Below, piece after piece: positions 11,224 to 25,052 of a stretch of 64,000 nucleotides of DNA. The translations under genes were made by a program, and so were the position numbers. Each line of letters starts with the position of its first letter. Position 1 is the first letter of the stretch. This DNA is from Anthoceros angustus (taxonomy: Eukaryota > Streptophyta > Anthocerotopsida > Anthocerotales > Anthocerotaceae): NCBI GenBank assembly GCA_010909165.1, contig MU008158.1:3435478-3499477 (forward strand), given 5' to 3'. The notes under the pieces were generated by a model. That model searched no databases. It saw only the letters and a list, made by a program, of their open reading frames with translations, and was not told the DNA's origin.

Positions 11224-14200
11224 TTAGCGCAGTACACCTACTATGGCCATGGGCATACCTTCCTCACAGAAAGGAAACATGGTCCCTTCCCAGACATCGT
11301 CGCCTGCCTCACCTTCATTCTCCTCACTTTTACTCTGTGCATCCGTGCTTTCACCATCATCTACAGTCACACTATTTTCTGCACATCCGCTGCTTGCTAG
11401 AGCTTCCCCCTCAACACCATTCACATCATGTCTGGAGTTGTTCAAACAAAAGCTGTTGCCCACCTCCTGACTCAGATCGCCTAAGGACTGCATCTGCACC
11501 ACTGGCGGTACAATCCCTTCCATATCCTTCCAACAGTCTGGACCCTTTTCACCTGGCAGCGTATCTAATCCTTCACTACGGCCATACGTACCATCAAATA
11601 CTTGGCTGACGACTCCTTTCTGCTCCTTAGATCCTTCATCTCCCTCTACATGAGCTACACAGTGTATACTTTTATTATCAGCAGCCTCAATCGCTTCCAA
11701 CACAACATCCCTATGGAGATCTCCTAAGAGCAGCTTGTTGGTATAATCCCCCTCCATGGAGACCCTCAAACTTGACAGGTTGTAAACACCAGATACACCC
11801 ACCTCCTGTCGCCCGAACCTTGGAATATCCATAGGTGGAGAACCACTAGCTGCTGCTGCATCCTCACGGGTATGAACTGGTAATGAGAAGGTCTGCTCAA
11901 AATAGTTTCCATTAGCAGTTGGAATTAACCCTGGCACAAGCAATTCCAAGGTGTCCAGCGAAGCAGGTCGCTCATGCCGGATGTCTTGAAAGTAAGGAGG
12001 AGATGAGTCCCGTGATGATGGAGTCCCTGCCGCTGATGTGTCAGGGGAATCTGCAAGAAAATTGACAAGAGGGTGTTAGACAAGCCTTGCACTACCAGTT
12101 CCAGACTAGCATGTTTTGCAGACACCATCCTGACAGTTCAGAGGACTCCAACAACCCAAGCCTCCAGCGCTAGGAGAGCCAATGGCTGCCATAATTACAG
12201 AATATGGTTTGCACCTCCCACAGAGTTGTCTACAGTCAAGCACCGAGAGACACTCACTCCGGTTCACTTCGAGGACTTGGATAAACAATCTCTAGTTCAA
12301 TGATCAATACCACGAGCATGGGGAATACAGCTTGCTGGGATATGAAGCTCCCTGGGTTGACAAGTTTATCAAGCGGTCTGAAGCAGGTGTTGAAATTGAA
12401 CCTTGATAAGCTTGATGGAATCCATTCAACCCACCATTGGCTCCAAATGGACCTCCTTCAGAGCCAAAACTGCTCCCACTACTTGTCCTCTGTATTTCAG
12501 GGCCACTTGAATGAAATGCAACCCTTCCATCTTGTATACCTCCTTCCTCAAGTAAGTGCATTTGCAAAGCTGAAACTCCAGGCAAGTTGTTGACACTCAT
12601 CTCCCTAGCAGGTGCAATTCAATTGCTTAGATCTTGTTGTGAACACAACTTGAGCAAGCATTTACAGCACTACATCATGCATTTACCTGTGTCCCTGAAT
12701 CTTAGTGAAATTCGACAGTCTTTCCATCACAGGGACCAAGTCCTTCCTTCGAACTTCAATGACCTTCGTAGGGAATGTCTCAATCTCTAGGTCATCGTCA
12801 GCAATCTCAGAAACCTCATCAACGGTCTGTTTCCCAGCTGCCAACATGACATGGAAATGCACCTGCACATGGAGAAGGTATCATGTCTGTGACACTATCA
12901 TACTCAGCTGCAGGGCAATGAGCAATGGAAGGGCAATAGACCTATACCTTCGAGCTTGCCCAGACAGGCAGTGTCCTAGCATGGTGCATTTGTACTTCAG
13001 CATTGGACATGAACCGCCGTTGCATCTCTTCTGTCGTAGCACCTTCCTTCCCAGAAATCTTGGAGAAGACATTTTCATAATCTAGGTCAGGCCCAGCCAA
13101 ACTATCAATATTCTCCTCCCGGTCACCCCAGGTAGGCCTCCGACAAACATCCCATCTTTGTAAAGTATCTACGTTAAGCCTTAATCCCTGTTGTTGACAG
13201 GAACTATTGCTTGCAGCGGTGGCACCAGCCATGCTACCACTGTTATAACCTGCATCCAGAACTGGCAGTGGGTGTAACAGATATCTAAGAAGGTGTCCAG
13301 AAGGTGCAAGAACCCAAAGCTGCTCCTTAAGACTGCCAGCTGATATTTCTGCCTCCTGCATCTGGCTGCCACCATCATGTAAAACAGCTGCCACAGCCCC
13401 TGAAACCACACTGCTTCTACCTGCAGCTACAGCTGCAGCACCGGTAACAGTTCCACGCCAGCCGCCGGGTCCGTTTTTTATCCTGCTAACAACCGAAAGA
13501 GTTACCGGAGGTGGCGGGGGAAGAACAGGCTGTTGTGTTGCCCTTACTGGTCCACTGCTGGACCACCATGGCAACGGTGGTGCAGGTGCAAACGTTGATC
13601 CAGCAGGACCATCTACAGGATACGTGCCATGTGTATGCAAGCCAACCATCCCGCCAAATGGGGAAATTGCAAAGACATGAGTAGTTGCCCGGGATGAGCT
13701 AACAACTACCCAGTGACCATCTCTACTGATACAGATGTCCTGAATAACCTGTAAAAGAGAGAATCAAAATAAGCCATCTCCATATCATGGCTGCCAATTG
13801 TCAATGATAAACAAAGCTCTGACCACTACCAGTAGCACTGGCCCCTCTTAAGATGATCTCGCAACTCTAAAGCAAAAGACACAAGAGGCAGCCAATTACC
13901 GCAGCTGTCATCCCACGGGACAGCTTGTAGAGGTGGACATGGGTTGCGCCAGCATCAAAGCTTCCTGAGTTAGATCCAGTTCCCGGAGAGGAGGGTGTCA
14001 AGCGGAAGACATTTAAATTGTGCCCATGGATAGAGGCAGTCACCAGAAGGGTGCCACTTGGATCAAATGCAAGTGCGGACAAGGGACTCGTATGAGCCCT
14101 GAAGTGAGTCACAAATTTCCTGCTCACAAAATCACGCACAACCACCTGCCACCAAAGATGCCAGACTGAGAACGAGAGGAAAACATGGCTGCCTACATGC

Positions 14201-16110
14201 AAGGTGTAATCAATCACATTCTCATTAACGAAATTGTACTCAATATCCAGCACCAAACCAAAACAGTAAACAGATTACACAGCCGGATTACATAACATGC
14301 CTACCATCTTATCTTCATTCTTAGATTTAGGATTGAAGGGAAAACTTGACTTACAATGCCTGCATGCTCGGGCTCAGGCACTTGACCTCCAGCATGGCCA
14401 TTGACACCATTCTTCCAACTTGGACTGCTAGAACCAGAATTAGTGGCTCCATCTGGAAGCAAGTCAGAGCAATACCGAGACAACGTCTTATATCCCATAT
14501 CACCGAGTGTCACGATCCCAGCAGCAATGTGCTTACTGGACTCTTTGGCATAGTGTGCAACCAAGCTACCACCAGCAGGTGAAGTGGATGGGCTCACACC
14601 AGGAGATGATGTGAGGTGTTGAGGTGAGACTCTTCCCGTGGTGGCCATAAGAGGTTGATTAGCCGCATATGCCAGCCATCTCGGCCCCACTGCCATTGCA
14701 CCATGAGCATTATATGCTGACCCCCCTCCAAGGTGAGATATAGGATATGTCAACACACTGAAAATATTCTGAAGAGTCACTGCATCAAAGCAGTAAATCT
14801 GCAGCCACCGAAGAACACAAAAGTGAGAGACAATTGATGAACACACATACCAAACAGGTTCAATAAGAACAGTAGGCTCCCACCTGGGCATGAAGAGCAA
14901 CAGCAACCACTCGTGAGCTGCAACGGACAGCACAAATGGTGCTTCTGAATCGTAACACATGGACATATGCATGTGTACGCAAGGAATAGAAGCGAACAAC
15001 AGTAGGAAACATAGGGCCATTCCCTCCTCCTGGTGGACTTCCCACACCCCCTCCATACCCTCCAGGAAACCCTCCTGGAACAGCGGTGACACTGTTAGAG
15101 GCATCCCCCGTGACGACCAATAACAAGGGACGTGCTGCTTTCAGCCCCCCCTCGCCAACCTCTTGAACATAAGGCTGTAGGCGTAGGAATGCAACCGGGC
15201 CATCTCGCCGAGAAAGTAGCTCCCGAACATTGTTTGCCTCTTCCACATCCCATACTTGGAAGCCATTCACATAGGTAAGCAGCAATACGCGCCGGGACTG
15301 TGAGGATCCAGTTTCCAGTGAATCAAAACCTGCCCACTGAACCTGCCAGCACATGGAACGAAAATGAGAAAAGAGATCATTTCAAAAAGATTATTTGGTG
15401 ACATTGTCAACATTAGCTTGTCTGGGTGTTGGAAAACAAGTGCACTTGTCGCTTCTGACAGCCTCGTTCCCACGATAAAAACAAGCAAGACATATTTGAC
15501 AATTAGGGTTTCTTGAAAAAAAAAAGGACAATCCTCATGAATTGGGGGAGCCTCAGAAAGCAGTCAAGCGAAACTCAGACAGTTAAATGCCCCTGCATGG
15601 TCCTACCATGAACAATCTCAACTGTCCTGGAGCATACTGCTTCGGCCTCTATACACAGTGAGTCTAGAACTGGAGAAGAATGTCACGCAACAGAAGGCGA
15701 CATGACACGACGATTCTGAATCAAACTACGGAACATTCCAGCAGCATATCCTCAAAATCTGCAAGCGTAAGACCCAAAGTCCGAAGTTTGCAACTACGGA
15801 ATTCAAGTCCAGCTGCTGCAACCTGCAGTCCAATCATGTTAAGTGCAGAGGGACAAACTAGCGCGGACACTAAATTACGGGAGCAATTACGAGTGCGCAG
15901 TACCTGCTCTCGCTGCCTCTCATCTTCCGCCGAAGACACAGTAGATGCAACAGTTGCTCCTGCGGATCGCACAGTAGAGGCGATGGTGCTGGCGTTTGCT
16001 GACACGCTGCGCCAGTAGGTTGAAATTGTCCGGAGTGATGAAGGGAAGAAGCTACCACGGCCTGTGCCCCCTCTGGGACTGCGAGCATGCAAAGCAGCAT
16101 CGTTCCTCAT
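11224..16110 (-). CDS. ATG18g/h-like autophagy protein with BCAS3 domain
   Basis: Eight exons: 16110-15904, 15342-14884, 14798-14355, 14145-13900, 13748-12948, 12862-12687, 12604-12402, 12050-11224. They sum to 3363 nt (1120 aa) in frame. The start at 16110 is the first ATG; the frame is open upstream only from a TTG. The N-terminus SANASTIASTVRSAGATVAS, then VLLLTYVNGFQVWDVEEANN, TTVRFYSLR-like and IYCFDAVTLQNIFSVLTYP, match plant ATG18f/g/h. The propeller continues with FRAHTSPLSALAFDPSGTLL and the lipid-binding-loop position reads KLSRGMTAAVI. A BCAS3 region follows (exons 5-8), then an acidic C-terminal tail. PROPPINs bind PI3P on phagophore membranes (family knowledge); here the FRRG motif is reduced to SRG, as in other g/h members. 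The protein is longer than typical (about 930 aa) because of low-complexity insertions. Confidence 0.93.
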
Positions 16111-18982
16111 CCCACTGGCTTGCCTTGTCAAGTTGGTGCTTACGCATGCCCAGGCTGTTTGTATGAGCCCTACAAACAGCCCCACCAATTCACACGGGAA
16201 TCTGCAAACTTTTGGTTTCCCGGCCTGCGACCATGAAAACGCCTTGCGCCTTCATGGCGTATGGGGAACGAGGATCAGCCTCATATGAGCACACGCAACG
16301 ACATCTCGCTGTGAATTCCGCCTCAAAAACGTCGCGTCGCAGCGGGCCAGGCCGTACACCAAACTTGCACTTATACGGCTCTTCTCTGGCACTTCGTGTC
16401 TTCACGCTCGTTCGTGAGTTTTGACTTGACAACGCCTTTTAAAGCACCCCACAGACTTCCTTTGCAAGTCATTCTCACCTTGCCCGATTACCCTTGCTTT
16501 CTCCTCAGTATGTGCAGGGTATATTTTTTATGCCGCTCCTTTCGATTTCGCATGTATGTACTTTTCAACCTGCTGTTTCAATTACGTAAACACTTTTCAA
16601 TTTGACATGTATGGCTAACTTCTAGAATATTTTATTTATTTTTAAATTTTACTTATTATTAATCGATTTAATTTAATTTGATTTGATTATCAAAGTTGGT
16701 GTGTAGGAAGAAGAAAGTTTTTCCCTTCATATACTTATCACTCCTCTCATTACAATGTTGTAGGGTAATGCTGAATACGAAAGACGGCTCTGTGTTTGAA
16801 CCATAAGGCAAGGGCCTTTCGAGCTTGGCTTGAGGTGAATAACCTCAAAGGGATGCCAAGAATCTTCGAGCTCCTTGCTAGTATGCATACCCAAAAGTTG
16901 CAAAGTTTCTTTTGGTGCGAATGTATGTATTTTAGTGGGAAAAGTTGCAAAATTCTCTAAACTACACTGAACAAAGGATATATAGCCTATTCAATTTAAT
17001 TCAATTGAATAAAAGTGGTCTCATGCACACAACTCCCCTGACATTCGTTGATAGCTATTTAAATATATCCTTTGCAAGACATATCTTGTACATACAATTC
17101 TAGGTAGAACAGATCCCACATCTGTGGACATCCTAGTTCTCGAGATGGATTTTGAAAATTTTCACTTGTTAAACAATTCAAGATTTTAGAGAACAGCGTA
17201 TGAGTTGCAAGATATGCTAGCCCAATACGTTCGAATGATTAGTAAATAAATAATAAAGAGTAAATAGATCAATAAGCAGGAACAAAAAATGAGTGTTAGA
17301 TAGATTAGAAATTATGATGAATTAATAATGGTTAAGCGGGGTTTTGAGTTAAATATAAATTGAACATGTGTAATGGCCCTCATATACATTGCGTAATGGC
17401 GTGTCACTCAGGGCGGACCTTTTTTATACTAGGGGGAGTAAATTTACATCGCTAATGTGGTTGTCACGGATCCCACGAGAGACTCTATATGCGAGCACGT
17501 CATCATCAACCTCCTAGGCTGGGCGGCGGAAGGATGCGCAACCAGCAAGACTCACAAGTACTCTCCTATGTAAGACGGCCATGTTTTCATCCCCCTCGCC
17601 CTTGAGACTCATGAGGCTATGTGCAAGTACTTCTCTAGGTTAATTAATGAGTGTTCAAAAGCCTATCATAACCACAGGATTTGGAGGGGCCTCCCCCTTT
17701 TCTTTAATGGTGGCTTTCTTTCGCCGGGGGTTTCCATAGCTCTGCAGAAAGCGCTGGCTAACGCTGTTTATAGGACGGCTACGTACGCAGGACTAGCGGC
17801 TTCTTCGGCTCTGGTGGTAGGTAGGCCCTTATCATCCCTGATCACGATATCATTGGTGCAGTAGGTAGTTACGGGAAAGGCATTCGAGAGGACTAGGACT
17901 TTCCTTTTTACTATTAGCCCTTTTTGGGTTGTTGTGGAACATAAAAGTTTGGGCACTCCTATTTTTTGAATCAAAAAGGATCAAACTAGAGCAAAACTGG
18001 AGCAGAGCTGAAGCAAACGGGAGAAGTGGAAGAGAATTGTCAGAAGATCTTGAGGCAATTTGTTGGAGAATGAGGAGTAGAGGGTGAAGGCAACTAAGCC
18101 AAGGAAGTAGCTTGAGGTTGCTGCACAAGCAGCTGTTGATAGGCTTGCAGAGGCAAAGGCTTGATATTTGGGGACCACCACCAAGTTTGAGGGGAAGGCA
18201 AAGTAACTTGCCGCACGTGTGGAAGAAGTGAGACATGGGTAGGTGCTCATATTGCTGAGATTTTGCAGTAAGGAGGACTGTTAGGTAGAGATGTGTGGCA
18301 AGGGTTGCTGCAGGAAGATGGGCCAAGTGCCCGTAATAGTGGAATTGTGCATGATCTATTGCAGGGCTCTAGGTTGGGAGCTCAGCATGCGAGAGAGGAG
18401 CAGCAATCGGTGCAAGGATGGGAGCGAGGAGCTCATGTTCAGGGTGATCAGCCACAAGAGGAGGCCATGGCGGTGCCGAGGCACGTGGAAATGCTCTCCG
18501 TGGAGTCAAGATGTGAGGATGGCATGATAGGGCCATGTGTTGAACTAGGAAAGGCCGTGGTAGAGCACTCACGGCAGGCTGAATTTGTAGCTGGGCTGCA
18601 AGATGGAGGTGTGGCAAAACCACAGAAGGCGTGTGCGGTGGGGCAACATGGTGAAGGAATCACAACGGGGTGTGCATCATGACCGCAGAATTTGCAGTGG
18701 GGCTGCAAGTCAAAGTGAAGGGAGGCCGTTGTGGTGGCCGCGATGAGAATTGGGCAACAAGGAGGGTTGATACGAGATGTTGGTGAGGCGTGAGGAGTTC
18801 ACTAGGGAATAAGTCCAATTTATTCATATTGAGTGTTGCGCACAACCAACTTGGGTGTGTTGGACAATGAAGCCTAAGAACTCTAAAACACCCAACTGGA
18901 CAATGAAGACTAAGAACTCTAAAGTTAAGCACCCTAGGGGTAGATCAATGTTGAGATGGGGTGCCTTTTGTGTAAGGTGTTT
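16111..18982. other. AT-rich gene-free region left of the palindrome
   Basis: 16,400-17,450 is strongly AT-rich. 17,950-18,700 looks like decayed coding DNA: on the plus strand it has Lys/Glu/Ala-rich runs interrupted by stops, possibly a remnant of a retroelement gag. Positions 18,855-18,925 contain an imperfect duplication of a segment reading GGACAATGAAGxCTAAGAACTC. Nothing here can be called as a gene. Confidence 0.45.
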
Positions 18983-19702
18983 TGTGGCACGACTTTCGCT
19001 GACGGCCAGCCAGGCGCGCACAATCCCGTGTCGTTGTAGGAAGGAGTCCGTTCCCAAGGGAATGATAGGCTCCGTTTGCCGCGTTTCAGACGATTCTTAC
19101 TTCACTTTGCGTCCGTTCAGTCTCAACGCACACATTCATCAGTTCGCATCTAACTACTCGCAACGTTCACCGCACAGGCCCGGTGTGGCCAAACGTTTAG
19201 GGACCCGTTCGCGTCCGTATCGTTCACGTTCGTCACTTGCACCTCTAGTCCGTTCTCTCTCACACTACACTCATCAGCCTTAGGGAAAAACGCGGGGGCT
19301 ACACAGTCCGGACCTCCTCCGTCGTTCTGCCGGGCCTCTCCGTCCGGGCTCTACACGCCCTCCCGGAGTTCCTCCGGCTCACACGTTCCGGTCCGTTCGG
19401 CCGGCTGCTGCGGACGAACACGGGTCCCCAGTCACCCTTCCTGCACACACCACCACACGTTAGGGTCCGTCACCAGAACCTTGATCAGTCTCTCCGGGTA
19501 TCGTGCACCTTTCGATGACTCGGGACTCACGTTAGCAAGAAGACGACAAGTGCGCAGAGCGGCATCAACACCAAGAGAAGATACTTTACTTAGGCGACCT
19601 CGGCCCTCTTATACTACGCCGAAGGTCGGCGCCTTTATTACACCCTATTACGGGCGGTGGCTCTAGGTTGGGAGCTCGGTCGCCCTAATCGGCCGCCTAC
19701 CA
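18983..19702 (-). repeat. LTR-like outer end of left arm (720 bp)
   Basis: Read on the minus strand it starts TGGTAGGCGGCCGATT directly after a purine tract (GGAGATAGGAGGGGAGG) and ends GCCACA. The inner part contains AATAAAGG and a TATAAGAG-like box, as expected for an LTR promoter/polyA region. It aligns with 29,618-30,343. It is an LTR by position and termini only, as no partner 5' LTR is present. Confidence 0.6.
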
Positions 19703-22700
19703 TCCTATTCCTCCCCTCCTATCTCCTTCGTCGGCGGTGGGGCTGGGAAGGTCCCGGGTTCCGCCTCGGGATTGGTGGTCCAATCTCCCGGCGATTGCGG
19801 CGCAATCGGATGATCCGGCGGACCCCTTCCTCTTCCGGAATCACAGCCGGGTTGGGCTCGGCGGTCGGCGACCGTTACCTGTCGTCCCCACAGCCCCGGT
19901 GGGTCCCCTTCGGTGGGGGCCACCCTATGCTCCCCAGCGTAAGTCGGAGGGACTCCTCCTTACTTCTGAGTCGGACCTCGAGGTCCGGCCTCGACCCGAG
20001 TCGGAACTTGAGTCGCCCCTTAGTCGGTCTGGGTCCGGTCTCATCTGGGGTTCGGACCTCGGTCCGAACTTATTCAGTCCGGTCCCAAGCTCGGACCCCT
20101 TCGCGGACCTCTTACTGCTAGGTCCTCATCCCTTCCCACCGACCCTTGTCTTGGGTCGGTTTGGCTTCCTCCTTCCGCTCCCCCTTCAAGGCCGCCGCCT
20201 CTATCTTCCCGAGCAGGTTGCAGCGGACTTACCCTGGGATTCGTTGTATTGGCCGCGTCCTGCTCCTCCTGATGCTCTTCTCCCCCGCTACCGTCGTCTC
20301 CAAACAGGGCCACTAGAGTCCCCGTGCTGTCCCCATGCCCTTCATCCCCTTCTGAGCCTTCCAGGGGTCCGTCTATTTGTAGCGGGGAGGCTTCAATGCT
20401 TAAGGAGCTCGGCGTGGTAATAGGCAAAGTCCGAATCAACTTCTTTGGATTGCCTCTTCCACGTGTGCGGAGCACCGATACTCCCTTGGTGCTCGGGAGG
20501 TGGCGTCTTTGCCCCTTGTTGGACCACCTCCCTGCCGGGTTTGGGTGGGCGGGCCGTATCACGCGAGGCTACAAGCGCCTCGGTCACCTCACCGCTTGTT
20601 GTTGCTCACTTTGCTCCGGCTCCGTCGTTTCGCTCGTTGCTAGCTTACCGCCATAGCGCGCTCCTTCCGCCTTTCTTAAGCGGACGGCGGCTTCTTTTAC
20701 CGTCCAGTGCTCTCGCTCCTCCGTTCATTCTGGCCGTTAACTCCGCCATCTCCCTCTCCAGGCGGTCGGGCAACTCTGCCCGATTGCGGGCCTCGCCCAG
20801 GTCCTTCTCCATTTCGGCGACGTCCTGCTCCCTGTTCCATCGCCTTACTTCCTCCGTCCGCCAACAGAGCTGGAGCCGCTCTATTTCTCGTTCGTGATCC
20901 GCGATCACGCCCTGCAGATTACCATTCCTCTCAATGGTAACTTGGAGCTGCAGCTCCAGAGTCTCCTTGCGGTCTTCCATCTCCTGCCGCTGGCGCTCCA
21001 CCTCACGCAACTGAGACCGGAGATCCTCCATCTCCTTGCCGCGTGCTTCCTCCTCCTCGGCATGGCTGGCCCGTACCTGCTCCGCCGCCTCCTGCTCCTT
21101 CTTCAGGTTAGCCGCAGCTATCCCTGCCGTCTCCCTCCACCGGTTCCGATCACGCCGATAGTGATCACGATCGGTCTTAGCGGCGACCGCCTCCCCTTCA
21201 AGGCCCCGCCTCCTCGCCTCCTCCTTGGCGTTAGTCGGTAAGGCCGCCTCCGCCAGGTCACGAGCCTTCTCCGCTTGCGCCCGGGCCTCCTCTGCCTCCT
21301 GCTGCGCTACTCCTCTCCGCCTGCAGAGGTCTTCAGCCCGTGCTTGGGCCTCCTCTGTGCTGTTGCTCACCCGGTGAAGGAATTTAGTCAGTCTGTCGGA
21401 TGGACGGACTTCCCTCTCGGCCTCCTGCGTTTCCCTTCTTGATGCGGCCGAGCTTGGCCTCCTCCTTGCCTCTGGGCCGCCTCCAACCGCCTCCTCGGAG
21501 GAGCACCATCGCCTCGGGTGGCTTCTACTTCACAGGTCTTCTCGGCATCCCGAGACCCCAAAGCATACCGTCCATGACGGTAGCTGTGACCCCGTGTTTC
21601 TTCCACGGCCGCCACCGTGAGACCCCACAAAGTCCGTAGTGGGAGGCGGGCATTTCACGGTCCGCCAAGGACCTCCATACATGATCCGGAGTAAGTCGGG
21701 GGTTCTCGGACCTAATCGGGGCCCTTAGGTCTGAGTCTTGGCTCGAGCTTCACCCTCCTTGGCCCTCTTGGCGTTCCTTATTTGCCCTCTTCGTCACAGG
21801 GCTCGGAGGGTGAGGGGTCGGGAGCTAGCCCTTTTGCCCTCTTCGTCACAGGGCTCGGAGGGTGAGGGGTCGGCCCCCACCTCGGGCGCCCGCTCGATCT
21901 CTCCCTCCTTGGCGGCGTCCCTTCGCCCTCCTTACGCCTCTTGACCTCTTGCCACTCAGGTGGGCGGGGGAGACGAGCCGTCCCGAGGTCTTTGCGTTGT
22001 AGCATCTTGCGCCTCTTCGGTTCCCGAGTCCGGGCAACTCTGCCCGTGCGGGCCTCTGGGCCGCCTCCTCGCCTCCGCTCATTCCGCCGCCTCCTCGTTC
22101 CCTCCTGCTGCGTTGATTGCTCCGGAGGAGGCACCAGGAGAAGGGAAGCGGGGATTTCTTCCCATACTTCCCTGGGTGGTGAGGGGGTCCGTTCCAGACG
22201 TATGGAGTCCGGAATCCCTCGATCGTCCTCCTCCGGGTCCGTTTGGCCTTAGGGGTGGCCCCCACCTCGGGCGCCCTTGCACGCCTCCGCTTCCTCCGGC
22301 CGGGCGCCGCTCGATCTCTCCCTCCTTGAGCTCGAAATGTCCCCATACATGGATCGGTATGGGGCGGTCCAATGAGGCTTCTCGCTCCTCGGCTGCGGGC
22401 CTCTGGGCGCAGGCGAAGATAATCCTTCCCAGTCGCCCTCTTCCCAGCGCGCATGCGGGAACACCAACAAATTATCACCAAGGTGATCCACCTTGGTGAG
22501 CAAGTTCCAATGGACAATAATCGGGCTCGGCCTTACTCGGCATCCGGCGGTCGATATCAACCACCGTTGGTTGTCCTGCGTTCGAGCCTCGGCATCCTTG
22601 TTGCGGCCCTATCTTTCCCTTCGCCTTGAGGGGCTCTGGGACTACGCCCCCATCTTCCTCCTTTGGGCGGTTGTAGGCCGCCCTCAGGACCTCCAAGGTC

Positions 22701-24197
22701 CATCGCCTGAGATCCTCCCGGAGGTTCTTGGACCGAACCTCCTTGTTGGCCGCCAACATCTTCCGGGCGAACTCCCGGACGGTGACATCAAGCGTCCGAC
22801 TGGAACACGTCTAAGTGCCACTCCTCGACTAATCCTCCCGCTTCCTCCAGCCAGGGCCCAAAGTCCGGATAGCGCCGGGTCACAATGTTGCGCTCTACGG
22901 GTTCCATGGCTCCCGGACCTCCGCAGCCTTTTGGGTGCCATCGCCTTCTTCTCCCCCCTTCTTTGGCGCTGGCGGCGGAGTCGCGGCACGATCGCCCTCT
23001 TCCCCTAGCATGCGGGAACACCGGCAAATTATCACCAAGGTGATCCACCTTGGTGAGCGTGTTCCAATGGACAATGATCAGACTCTGACCCTTACTCGGT
23101 ATCCGGCGGTCGATATCAACCGGCCGTTGGTTGTCCTGCGTTCGAGCCTCGGCATCGCCCTGCGGCCTCTATCTTTCGCCTTGAGGGGCTGCGGGACTCG
23201 CCCCCATCTTCCTCCTTTGGGCGGTTGTAGGCCGCCTCGGGACCTCAAGGTCCATCGCCTGGGATCCTCCCGGAGGTTCTTGGACCGAACCTCCTTGTTG
23301 GCCGCCGCCAACATCTTCCGGGCGAACTCCCGGACCAGAGTGACACTGTCAAACGTCCAGACAGCCTGGAACACGTCTAAGTGCCACTCCTCGACTAATC
23401 CTCCCGCTTCCTCCAGCCAGGGCCCAAAGTCCGGATAGCGCCGGGTCACAATGTTGCGCTCTACCAGGTTCCATGGCTCCCAGACCTCCGCAGCCTTTTT
23501 GGGTGCCATCGCCTTCTTCTCCCTTCGTTGCTGTAGCTGCTGGCCGGAGTCCGCTGGCACGATGCGCCCTCTTCGCCGCGTTCGCTGCTCCAACCCCGAC
23601 GGTGAGCCGCGAAGATGCTGGCGTTCAAAGAGATAGCGCCAGAGAGCCGGGTTGCGGGCGCAAGCTGCGAGGTGTCTCGAGGCGCGGGACCTCCTCGTCG
23701 GCGCCGTTGGAAGTAACCGGGGCGGAAGGCGCCTCTTCCACTGTCGTAGCGCGATGCGCGCACTCGACCTTACGCCCGCTTACTCGACCTTACGCGCGTA
23801 CTGCGGCCTTCGCCGCGGCGTGAATACCGCTATAACGGCCTCCGCCGCCCGGCCTCGCTGCATGCCCGACCTCCACTCAGGGCCGTCCACGTGGCGCCGC
23901 TAAGTCTGTCCTCACGACTCAACTTCTAAGTTACTTTCCCTGGCGTACTTATCCTGTTTTGACCCGGAGTGGGGTCCGGACTTATCCCGTTACACCGGGC
24001 GTGGTCCGGATCTCGCCATAGTGGTACCGGGGTCCGTTACCCACTCCGGAGTCCGATGTATACTCCGGAGTCCAGTCCGGAGCGCCATCCGTGCTTATTC
24101 CTGCTGTTCCGCCTTATTTTACTATTCCAACCTACCAAAAAAAACTAAACCCCACCTAATTCCTACCCCCCAAGGGAAGTCCATAGTCCACATGTTT
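19703..24197 (-). pseudogene. Left-arm gag-like/coiled-coil coding remnant
   Basis: On the minus strand this arm carries pieces of the same proteins as the right arm, interrupted by frameshifts and stops. They are a conserved domain (VERNIVTRRYPDFGPWL, WHLDVFQAVWTFDSVTLV, KMLAAANKEVRSKNLRED) around 23,590-23,080 and again, duplicated, around 22,990-22,480. Downstream come a long Glu/Arg/Ala coiled coil (21,370-20,700) and an acidic segment (LVALFGDDGSGGEEHQEEQD) near 20,300. The domain plus the following VHWNLLTKVDHLGDNLLVF recalls the uncharacterised gypsy-type plant transposon protein domain, but that link is inference. It is not a functional gene. Confidence 0.6.
22452..23580. repeat. Internal 557-bp tandem duplication in left arm
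   Basis: The segment beginning CATGCGGGAACACC recurs at 22,452 and 23,009. It covers the conserved gag-like domain in two tandem, slightly diverged copies. The right arm has a single copy (about 26,300-26,800). Confidence 0.8.
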
Positions 24198-24214
24198 CAA
24201 CTTGTTATATTTGC

Positions 24215-24386
24215 AGAAGTCACATGGGAGCTAATTGGGAGAGTGTTTAGGTGGTGCAGAAGTCACATGGGAGCTAATTGGGAGAGTGTTTAGGTGGTGC
24301 AGAAGTCACATGGGAGCTAATTGGGAGAGTGTTTAGGTGGTGCACAAGTCACATGGGAGCTAATTGGGAGAGTGTTTAGGTGGTGC
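24215..24386. repeat. Four 43-bp tandem repeats in palindrome spacer
   Basis: The unit AGAAGTCACATGGGAGCTAA... occurs at 24,215, 24,258, 24,301 and 24,344 with an exact 43-bp period; the fourth copy has ACAAG for AGAAG. About 50 bp downstream (24,435) is CTATATAAG, so the array could be a promoter-proximal element. Confidence 0.95.
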
Positions 24387-25052
24387 ACCCTACGCAGAGC
24401 AGGTACATGGACAGGTTAAGGTGACAAGGGTGACCCTATATAAGTAGGGCAGGGGTCCCTGCATGTACGTATGTGGGTAGGACGACACCTTGTAGGTAGT
24501 AAGTAGGGAGTAAGTAGGGGGAGCGCTTTACATGTGGACGGGTAGAGACATGTAGGACGTAGGGAGTGGAGAGGTCTCCCTACGTGGGCAGCGGAAGTGG
24601 GGTGTGACACCCTACTTGGATACCTTGGGAAGCAAATTTTCCATATTAGGCAGGTTCCAACCTAGGAAGTTGCTAAAGAGGATTGCATATGCAAGGTACA
24701 AACCTAGGAAGTTGTTAAAAAGGACGGTATAAATAGAATATATTAGAAATAATAGAACATAAATATGTAAGGTAGGTAGTGTAGGGTGCTTTTAACATGT
24801 AGGGCTGCTAAATAGAGGACGGTGGAAATGGTGCCACATGGCAAGGAATCAACGGCCTATATCAAGGAGTTTCACTGTCACTACCAAGGGCCATGCAAGC
24901 TGGGTGTGTAGGGAGTAGCACCCGGGAAGCCTGCGAGGAATCGCGAGGAAGAGCTTGTGCATGCAAAGGGAAGCTAGGGCAAGGACTTGGTGAGAACGCG
25001 GTGCTCATGTGTGTGCAAGGAGAAGGAAGGATGGGCCTTGGAGAATAGAGGG
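24387..25052. promoter_or_regulatory. Possible promoter/leader of spacer coiled-coil frame
   Basis: A TATA-like CTATATAAG at 24,434 is followed by a G/T-rich leader. A palindromic GGGTGTGACACCC lies at 24,600, and a short repeated segment (CCTAGGAAGTTGxTAAA at about 24,661 and 24,707) follows. Promoter function is inferred from the TATA-like box and its position only. Confidence 0.3.
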
